Assembly: GCF_004337985.1 (NCBI RefSeq)
Contig: NC_043744.1
Location: forward strand, 3,563,205-3,627,204
Origin: Pyricularia pennisetigena
Lineage: Eukaryota; Ascomycota; Sordariomycetes; Magnaporthales; Pyriculariaceae
DNA length: 64,000 bases
Direction: 5' to 3'
This document shows positions 57,275 to 64,000 of the stretch, piece by piece. The notes beneath the pieces were generated by a model, which had not been told where the DNA came from, did not search any database, and worked only from the letters and a program-made list of their open reading frames with translations. Each line of letters begins with the position of its first letter. Within the stretch, counting starts at the first letter, position 1. Made by a program: the position numbers and the translations under genes.

Positions 57275-57857
57275 CCGCGCCCGAATCGCCCGTCTCGGCG
57301 GGGAGTCCAGCCCCGGTCCTGCCTCCTCCCCCACCCGCGCTAGTCTGCAGGGTACCCGATGCGGCCTTGCCCGTGACGCCCGCGGGGTTTGGCGCGTTGG
57401 CAGCGTTGGGCGTGGGCTCCACGTTGGCCGTGGCGCAGTACGCCCCGTACATGGCCATCATGCTGCCGACCTCGGACCTCCAATCGGCGGCGACGAGGTT
57501 GGCGGCGCACCTGGAGCTGACACACGAGCTCACGTACGAGCTCGCCTCGTACGCGACCTTTGTGTTGCAGTAGCAGCCGTTGACGGGCCCGCAGCCGCAG
57601 CCCAGCCCGACGCCGAGGTCCTGGTAGCCCGCATTCACGCCGCACTGGTAGATGCCGTTGTAGACGAGGCAGCCGACGGCGCAGGATCGGGCGGTCGAGT
57701 AACTGGTCTGCTTGTAGAGCGACACGGTGGCTGCGGGTCCAGCTGTCGTCTTTTGGGCCGATGTGGGGGTTGGCGGTGCTACCAGGAGCACCAAGAAAAG
57801 CACACTGGAGCCATTGCAAGAAGACTTCCCGGATCTTTTTCGGTGATGTCGCTTCAT
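57006..57857 (-). CDS. Cys-rich secreted, single-pass membrane protein with polyQ (283 aa incl. 4 unresolved)
   Basis: A basic start (MKRHHRKR) precedes a signal peptide (about 17-34). An extracellular domain (36-141) has about nine Cys (59, 63, 72, 87, 89, 95, 97, 112, 117, 141) with GCGCGPVNGCYC in the centre. Then come a Pro/Ala/Gly/Ser linker, a 12-Gln run (196-207, plus-strand 57237-57272), one transmembrane helix (about 225-248) and a Lys-rich cytosolic tail. The layout resembles wall-stress sensors of the WSC/Mid2 kind and other fungal surface proteins with small Cys-rich heads; I cannot name the domain. An 11-N gap at 57034-57044 falls in the tail, so the last residues (RVKTAWLS) may be out of frame. 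The polyQ is a CAG microsatellite and may vary between strains. Confidence 0.72.
57034..57044. other. Assembly gap (11 N) inside a coding sequence
   Basis: Lies within the C-terminal tail of the Cys-rich membrane protein; true gap length and reading frame after it are unknown. Confidence 1.
57237..57272 (-). repeat. (CAG)12 trinucleotide repeat coding polyGln
   Basis: Twelve pure CAG codons on the minus strand. In-frame length change would be tolerated in the disordered linker. Confidence 0.85.
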
Positions 57858-58483
57858 GCTGCTGCACCTGTTGCTACCACCGTCGAGTTTCTCGGTAGCG
57901 GGGGGCTATACTATGCTGTCAGATGATTGACTCGGTGCAGACGCATGATGGGAATGACACCATGGTAATGAGCATTACGCTGTTTGCTTTGGTTTTGCTC
58001 ACTGCCGCAGGATTGGAGGCCCGGAACAAGTTAAAAGCAGCAGCTTTGCACACCGTCAATCGATCGACTGCCTATTCAAGCGTTACCACGCTTCAAGTTG
58101 GTATAGTCTTGGCATTCAGCTCAGGGGGCACACGATGGTGCGGCTGACATCTGGTGGCTTTGTGAACTTTCGGACTTACACCAAAACCAGCAAGGCTTCC
58201 AAATCAGCTTTTTCAAACCCTTGCAAGTTTGTGTGGTTAGCAATACCGCAAGTGCAGATTCCGAATACCGTTGGCGAGAACTATAGGGCTGAAGTACAGG
58301 ATGGAGGTGCGCCACACATGCGGAGGGTTTTGATCATGAATTCTAGATGACTAGGGAGAGGCGCGTGAACACCTCCAGAATGTACGGTAGGTGCTTGCAG
58401 GTCGAGGCTAGTGCTTGCTCGGCGCACACTTCAGCAGAGAACAACGATGGACAGACGCAACGAGCTATTGAGTATTGACCATT
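57858..58483. other. Intergenic region
   Basis: No gene seen; small frames on both strands lack features. Confidence 0.5.
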
Positions 58484-59206
58484 TTACGCCGCTGTCTCGG
58501 CCTCGACCGCATCCGCCATCTCCCCCAACGTCGCGAACTTCCAATCAAACTTTTCCGTCTCTAGGTTCCCCATAACGGCGCCGTGCCTCGCGATCCACAC
58601 GCTCTTCATCCCCATCTCCTTGGCCGGGTGGTGGTCGTGAAACTGACTCTGTGCAGTCTGAAGCACCTGGTCCTTGGTCACTCCAAACTGCTCCCCGACC
58701 CTGCGCAGCATGTACTCAAAGTTGCGCAGGTCGGGCTTGTACGACCCGATCTCTTCGGCCGTCAGTATCGCGTCGAACTCGAACCCCTCCATCGGGCCGG
58801 CGACGCTGGCGCCGATGCCCGCGCGGTCGACGTTGGACAGCACCACGAGCTTGTAGCGCCTGCCGAGCCGCCTCAGCGCGTCCACCGTGTCGGGGAAGGC
58901 GGGCCAGGTGCCCACGCTCTCGCCGAACGTCTGGGATTCGCTCTCGGTTGGGAGCACCGAGAAGCCGAGGTTCCGTGCCACCTGCGGGTGGATGGCGGCG
59001 AGCAGATCCCGGTACTTCATGGTCGGCGTCTCTGCCTGCTGCTTGGCCTCGGCCTTGTGGATGGCTTCCATGAGCTCATGCTTGCTGGGGCTGGCCTTGT
59101 TGGCGGCGATGAGCGGCTGCAGGGCTGTGATGATGCCCGTTTCCCAGTCGATCAGGGTGCCGTACACGTCAAAACACAGCAGTTTGAAGTCTGTGAGCTT
59201 GGACAT
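58484..59206 (-). CDS. HAD-superfamily hydrolase, haloacid dehalogenase type II-like (240 aa)
   Basis: I start at Met 59206; 16 more codons are open upstream but precede the fold. HAD motif I FDVYGTL has the nucleophile D13. Motif II has S124-N125 (VVLSNVD), motif III has K157 (SYKPD), and motif IV is QSQFHDHHPAKEMG (187-200) with HDH as in fungal 2-haloacid dehalogenase-like proteins. These enzymes hydrolyse C-halogen or phosphate ester bonds through an aspartyl intermediate. In fungi the true substrates are mostly unknown. Length and motif spacing are normal for an intact enzyme. Confidence 0.88.
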   Translation of the reverse strand: MSKLTDFKLLCFDVYGTLIDWETGIITALQPLIAANKASPSKHELMEAIHKAEAKQQAETPTMKYRDLLAAIHPQVARNLGFSVLPTESESQTFGESVGTWPAFPDTVDALRRLGRRYKLVVLSNVDRAGIGASVAGPMEGFEFDAILTAEEIGSYKPDLRNFEYMLRRVGEQFGVTKDQVLQTAQSQFHDHHPAKEMGMKSVWIARHGAVMGNLETEKFDWKFATLGEMADAVEAETAA

Positions 59207-59772
59207 GGTGACGCGCAAAGATTGGGACGGATATGCAGAGAGGTAGGTGGACAAGTCGTCGGAATTATTAATTAAACTCGTGATGGTACCATGATTTCGT
59301 GGACTGCTGGCTCCAGCGTCAATCGGCCCAGATCCGAAAGAGGGGTTTCTGGTAACCCGAGAACGGCAGTGCCAACGGCTAAGCTAGATCGAGTGGTTGC
59401 GCCAAGCACACCTCAAATCCAGGCACCATGACAGAGTGTTGAGAAAGAAATGAATAAAATCCCACAATGAAATGTGACTGTTTTTTTTTCCGAGATCTAA
59501 ATTATCCCTTGATCCGTTACTCTAAATTGTAGCTTTTTTTGATAGTTTGTTGACCCGAGAATACCGTGAATCTCGGCAGTAAGCATGCCAAAAGTATGCG
59601 TAATCCATGGTGGCTAGTGGAACCACGCTGTTTGAACGGCGAAAAGCGAGAAAAGCCAAATGCGCCGGCCAGTACCCCAAAGAAAATATAAAAAGAAAAT
59701 ATAAAAGGAAAGACAAATGAAAACGGAACCAAGACCCGAAACAAAAGAGACACTTAAAAAAAAATCGTCGCC
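59207..59772. other. Intergenic region
   Basis: No gene; AT-rich, with an A/G-rich stretch at 59685-59720. Contains the leader of the dehalogenase-like gene and the 3' flank of the acetyltransferase gene. Confidence 0.5.
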
Positions 59773-61026
59773 TCAGCACCAAGCAATCTTCTCATTGACA
59801 ATCCACTCAACCTCCCTATCCTCCCCACCCTCACCGTACCACATCAGACTGGCAATGCTCTCCTCCTCCCTGTGCACCACCCTGTAGTCGACTCCGCACC
59901 TCTGTACCAGCTCCTTGACCAGGCCCTCGGGGTTCCAGAACTGCACGTCGCCCATGTCCCACCTGCCGGCCTCGGCGCGCGCCAGCTCCACGATCCCGCG
60001 GAAGCCCTCGATCAGGTCCTCGACGCGCGCCTCGTCCGGGTTCTCGACCACGACCCGCAGCACGTTGAGCGTGTTGTGCTCCACGGCGCCGTAGTAGCCG
60101 CGCATCCAGTAGGCCCACAGCCGGCCGCCGGGAGGGCCCCACACGGCACCCCGGATCGACGGCACGCGCCCGTCCGCGTACATGTGCGACGTCACGTAGG
60201 CCTCGCGCCGGAGGTGCCATTGCACATTGTCCAGGCAGGGGATGATGGCCACCGCCGGCCGGCCCGTCCGCGCCGCCTCGGCGGGGAGCCGCGCGCGGAT
60301 GAGCCGCTCGTCGATGGCACAGAGCTCTGGAAGCTCCGTCTCCTCGAGTGCCCGGACCTGGTGGCGGCTCTCGCGTGAAACGTCGCCGTTGGTGGACGGC
60401 GCCGCCTTTATGTGTGTCGGTGTCCACGATATGTGGGTGCTGGGGTACGGACGCCACCCGTGCTTGGCATAGAAGCCTTTGCCGATGTCCGAGTACAGCG
60501 CCGAGAAAAGGACCGGGGACTTTCCATGCCCGTTGATCTCTGAAGCTCCTCTCCCGCTTGTCTGCCTGAGCGTCTTGCCGCCGTGGCTGTGACTGACCTG
60601 GTCGGCCTGGTACGTTTTGAGGATCTTGCCAACCTCGGTCATCATCCTGCTCGCATATCCCTTGCCCCGGAACTCGGGTGCTGTGAAGACCCCTCCAATA
60701 ACATGTGCAATGCCATCCTCAATGTGCTTGCCACCGGGCAAGACGGCCACCGCAGGCTTACGCCATGTGTCGCAGGATGAAAGCACTTGCCGCTCCTCTG
60801 GTGATTTGTCCGCTTCCACGAGAACCCAGCTAGTCATGCGGCCCTCGCTAGAGCCTGGTATGGTCGTGATGTAACGCTCTCGCTCGACATAGTCGGCCAC
60901 AGAGAGTGCACGGCCCCAGTTGTTGTACGTTGAGATCCAGATTCGCCTGAGCTCGTCTGGGGTAGCTTTCGTCACAATAAGGCTGGGCGAGGATGCTGGT
61001 GGTAAGTTCGAGCCTATTGAACCCAT
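59773..61026 (-). CDS. LYC1-like GNAT N-acetyltransferase (417 aa)
   Basis: Single exon. The GNAT core lies at 20-130, with strand 4 (HVIGGVFTAP) and the acetyl-CoA loop RGKGYA (120-125). A conserved GFYAKHGWRPYPSTHISW segment follows (about 188-205), then a large C-terminal domain with Trp-rich pieces (WGPPGGRLWAYW). Overall length and layout match fungal LYC1-type proteins, named after the Yarrowia lysine N6-acetyltransferase of lysine breakdown. Many paralogues exist in ascomycetes, so the exact substrate is not certain. Cytosolic; no signal. The start codon begins MGSIGSN, directly before the fold. Confidence 0.85.
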   Translation of the reverse strand: MGSIGSNLPPASSPSLIVTKATPDELRRIWISTYNNWGRALSVADYVERERYITTIPGSSEGRMTSWVLVEADKSPEERQVLSSCDTWRKPAVAVLPGGKHIEDGIAHVIGGVFTAPEFRGKGYASRMMTEVGKILKTYQADQVSHSHGGKTLRQTSGRGASEINGHGKSPVLFSALYSDIGKGFYAKHGWRPYPSTHISWTPTHIKAAPSTNGDVSRESRHQVRALEETELPELCAIDERLIRARLPAEAARTGRPAVAIIPCLDNVQWHLRREAYVTSHMYADGRVPSIRGAVWGPPGGRLWAYWMRGYYGAVEHNTLNVLRVVVENPDEARVEDLIEGFRGIVELARAEAGRWDMGDVQFWNPEGLVKELVQRCGVDYRVVHREEESIASLMWYGEGGEDREVEWIVNEKIAWC

Positions 61027-62358
61027 TTTGGCGGATTTTGAGCCTAGTTGTCTCTACTGAGCGGTGTTAAGGAGGCGACGTAGAAGAAATATCCGGCTGG
61101 AGTCTTTCATAAAGGTTCTTGATCGCAAGCCCAATGCACCGGAGTGTCGGGTATCCGGATTCCACTGTGCATGTGATCAAAGACGGAAAGAGTTGAAAAA
61201 AAAAAAAACAAATAAATAAACAAACATCAAATCAGCAACTTCTGCTAATGTTCCAAGTAATGCTACGCAGTCCTGCGTGAAGCCCGATGCAGTGGCGCCC
61301 TTGCATGTACATCGGCGGGGCGGTGGATAGCAAAAAAAAGTATCTGAGGATGCACCTGTAGATGCAAGAGAAAAACAAAGTCAAAGTACCTGAAACTGCA
61401 GAGGAGAAGTCTCCAATCGCCTTCTTTGGAGCAAAAAGAATGCATGCATGTATATAATCATGCGACCTTTCCCCTGGTATAGACAAGTAAAGCAGTGACA
61501 ACAGACATTTATATTATTTGCGCCATCGGCGGGTCAAAGACATTGACGAGCATGTTCGATCTTCACAATTGGCAGCAAAACATGGATATGCTGGCAAGTT
61601 GCATCTAAAAAAGACCAACCAATTCCCTTGAAACCACCACTCACTTGAAATCAAAACACTCCTGTCGAACTAAACCAGGTCAGCAGGTCGGCACACTCCG
61701 GGTATTTTTACGTCACAGGCGTAACATCTAGTCCCTATCCCTAGGCCATTTAAGGTTGGATGACTGTGGTTTCCTTGGCTGCAGAACCAAACCCATTAGC
61801 TGCAGGCAAGGATGGCGATTTATGATTGGATACAATTGCTAGATGCTTTGGACGGCTCTGAAACTAAGCCGAGAGTAGGCGATAATGGCGGCAGGGAACA
61901 AAGACTGCCCATGGTAAATGATATGGTTGCTGACTTCCAAGTTATCAGCGTATTACGCAGAGAGGGAAACAAAACGACAGCTGGGTTTGCAGTAATTTCT
62001 TTCGCAACTTACACCAAAAGGATGCACCAAGCTGCGACAATTTTGGTGAAGTCGCTGCGGGTAACTAAGCTATGATTGATGGTGATTCAGATGACAGACC
62101 TTCGCGCGCAACAGATGCACTCTGGCGCCCTTTCTTAGCCTGGTCAACAATTGCGCAGATAAGAACAATTAATTTTCATCTAGTCGTTAGTTAGGATGGA
62201 CACGAATACAGTCTATGCCGGCCCGTCTCCCGCTGTCTATTCGTAAGCCTGGCTCTTGGCGTCGGTGGCGACAATCGCGCGTACAAGGTTCGGTTCATAA
62301 GGACAATTTCGATATGAGACAGATAAATCTTTTTGTTTTCAGATGTTCCGTTTCTGCT
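61027..62358. other. 1.3-kb intergenic region
   Basis: No supported gene; frames at 61232-61501, 61812-62075 and 62215-62616 (the last overlapping the chaperonin gene) are shadows or short. A run of A lies at 61197-61208. Confidence 0.45.
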
Positions 62359-64000
62359 CTAGTGCCCGTGTCCGTCGTCCTCCGCCTGTTGCTCAGGGTC
62401 CAGCTTGATAAGAGTATCGATGCGCATTATGCTGATGCAGGCCTCAACAGCACTCTTGAGTTGGCGTACTTTGCTGACGCTGGGTTCCAGCACTCCGACC
62501 TTAATCTGATCAACGAGCTTGCCGCGGGCCAAGTCCAGACCATAGTTGCGGTAGCCCTTCTTGCGAGCCACTATCTTTTCGTCCTCGTTGCCCTCTCCGT
62601 CCTGCGTGCGTTGTGAGAGTGCGTGGCGCGCTCGCAGCTGCGCCACTAGATCTGATGCATCTTTAGCTGCGTTGACAGCGAGTGTCTTGGGAATGACAAG
62701 CAGCGATTGTGCAAATTCTCCGATTGCTAGCTGCTCCCGCGAGCCCACAGTGCCGGCGAACTCCTCCAAGTAGATGTGCAGGGCCGTCTCGACAGCACCA
62801 CCACCTGGCACGATGCTACCGCTCTCCAAAGTACGCTTGACAGCGCACAAGGAGTCGTGAACGGAACGCTCCATCTCGTCTAGTTGAAAGTCGTTCGGGC
62901 CACGGAGGATAATGGACGCGGATGAATGCGCCTTGGTGCCTTTGATCAGGATGCACTCATCGTCCGATATGCGCTCCTGCACCACCTCTTCTGCATATCC
63001 AAGGTACGACGGGTCAAAGCGCTCGTCGCCGTTGAGGTCCGACAATGTTCCCAGCAGGGTGGCTCCCGTCGCTCGTGCGATACGGCGCAGATCCTCCTTT
63101 TTACACCTCCTGACTGCCATTGCCCCCTTCTCAACAAAGTACTTGAGACACAAGTCATCGATGCCCTTGGTGGTCAGGACAACGTTGGCGCCAGCCTTGA
63201 GGATCATTTCGATTCGCTCAATAACCATGCCCGCCTCCCTCGCGCGAATCTGCTCCAGCTGTTGCGGGTCATCGACCGTGATCTGAACACCGAGCTTCAT
63301 GCGCTCCTTCTGAAAGTTGATGTCCAACACGGCAATCTTGGCATCCTTGATATATGTCTTCATGGCCTGGGAAGCGACTGTGCAGTTCAGGGCGTAGCCC
63401 TTGACCAGAATGGACTCCAACGAGCCCTTACCGTGCGCCTTCAGGATGTTGACGGCCTTGACAGGATATTTCGTCTCGTTCCGTGTGTTGGTGGTTTTGA
63501 CGGCTTGCATGGCATCGACAACCATGTTAGCAAAAAAGTCAGAGTCGGCACCAATGATTTTGCTAGACATGGACGTTTTGGCGATATTGATGAGCGACTC
63601 GCGGCCGAGATTCTCGACCTTGACGCTGACGTTCTCGTTCATATACTTGACAGCCTCGCGCAGCGCCAGCCTGTAGCCCGTAATGATCGTTGTGGGATGT
63701 ATCCGGTTACGCATCAGCTCGTTTCCTCGGCGCAAAAGCTCGGCAGCAATGAGAACAACCGATGTTGTGCCATCTCCGACCTCCTTGTCTTGTTGTTGTG
63801 CCAGGTCGACCAGGATCTTTCCGGCTGGGTGCTCGACGTCGAGTAGGCTGAGGATCGTAGCTCCGTCGTTTGTAACCGTGACATCCTACCAAAGTATTCT
63901 ATCAGTATTACACGAAAGCTATCGAAGATCGCCGGCTTGAATGAGGGGTAAAAGTTTGGACCTACGCCAATATCGTCAACCATCATCTTATCCAAGCCAC
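62359..64000 (-). CDS. TCP1: T-complex protein 1 subunit alpha (CCT-alpha), 5' end off the window
   Basis: Exons on the minus strand: 64000-63966 (partial) and 63885-62359, joined across an 80-nt GT-AG intron after the [11 protein letters not shown] block. Group II chaperonin marks are NDGATIL, GDGTTS (ATP loop), the RNR/HPTTII segment, VPGGGAVE in the C-terminal ATPase half, and the end DDGHGH. The subunit-specific regions fit alpha. CCT/TRiC is the cytosolic ring chaperonin that folds actin and tubulin; alpha is one of eight subunits and essential in yeast. Roughly the first 45 residues are outside the window. A well-conserved housekeeping gene, it anchors the right end of the window in core genome. 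Confidence 0.95.

Noticed and set aside
62926..63846. 306-aa plus-strand ORF opposite the chaperonin gene
   Set aside because: Shadow of the strongly conserved CCT-alpha coding sequence on the minus strand.

Overview
This is a filamentous ascomycete (Pezizomycotina) window. The genes have short GT-AG introns of about 50-150 nt, the coding regions are GC-rich, the intergenic DNA is AT-richer, and a retrotransposon island carries C-to-T/G-to-A decay typical of RIP. The family content (a DUF7888-like secreted protein, UstYa-like proteins, relics of secreted proteins) and general resemblance suggest a Sordariomycete, perhaps Magnaporthales. That placement is inference.

Layout. 1-17.6 kb is an AT-rich, RIP-degraded island. 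It holds two tandem Ty1/copia elements that share the middle LTR (three LTRs at 1254, 8396 and 15530), set into older AT-rich repeat DNA whose right end is at about 17.6 kb. 18.8-32.8 kb is the most interesting segment. A secreted precursor with 20 [G/S]FVT[D/E] units, separated by Kex2 dibasic KR sites, is divergently paired with two adjacent UstYa-like (HxxHC) genes. These are followed in the same direction by an LCMT/TcmP-type methyltransferase, an MDR-type reductase, a short-chain dehydrogenase and an MFS exporter. This has the layout of an undescribed fungal RiPP (dikaritin/cyclic-peptide type) gene cluster: precursor, oxidative cyclases, tailoring enzymes, export.

33-42.5 kb holds a DUF7888-like secreted protein, a small hypothetical protein, a Dal5-type permease, a small-secreted-protein pseudogene with three in-frame stops, and a cytochrome c peroxidase-type gene cut by an assembly gap. 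42.5-47.1 kb is a second AT-rich, decayed island with relics of coding sequence and one end of the repeat that also bounds the first island. A small secreted candidate lies at its edge (47.2 kb).

48-64 kb is ordinary gene space: a class I methyltransferase, a DHA1 MFS transporter, an octopine/opine dehydrogenase-family enzyme, a Cys-rich membrane-anchored surface protein with polyQ, a haloacid dehalogenase, a LYC1-like acetyltransferase, and the 3' part of TCP1/CCT-alpha running off the right edge.

Intron boundaries were placed by eye from GT-AG signals and protein continuity. No similarity search could be run.
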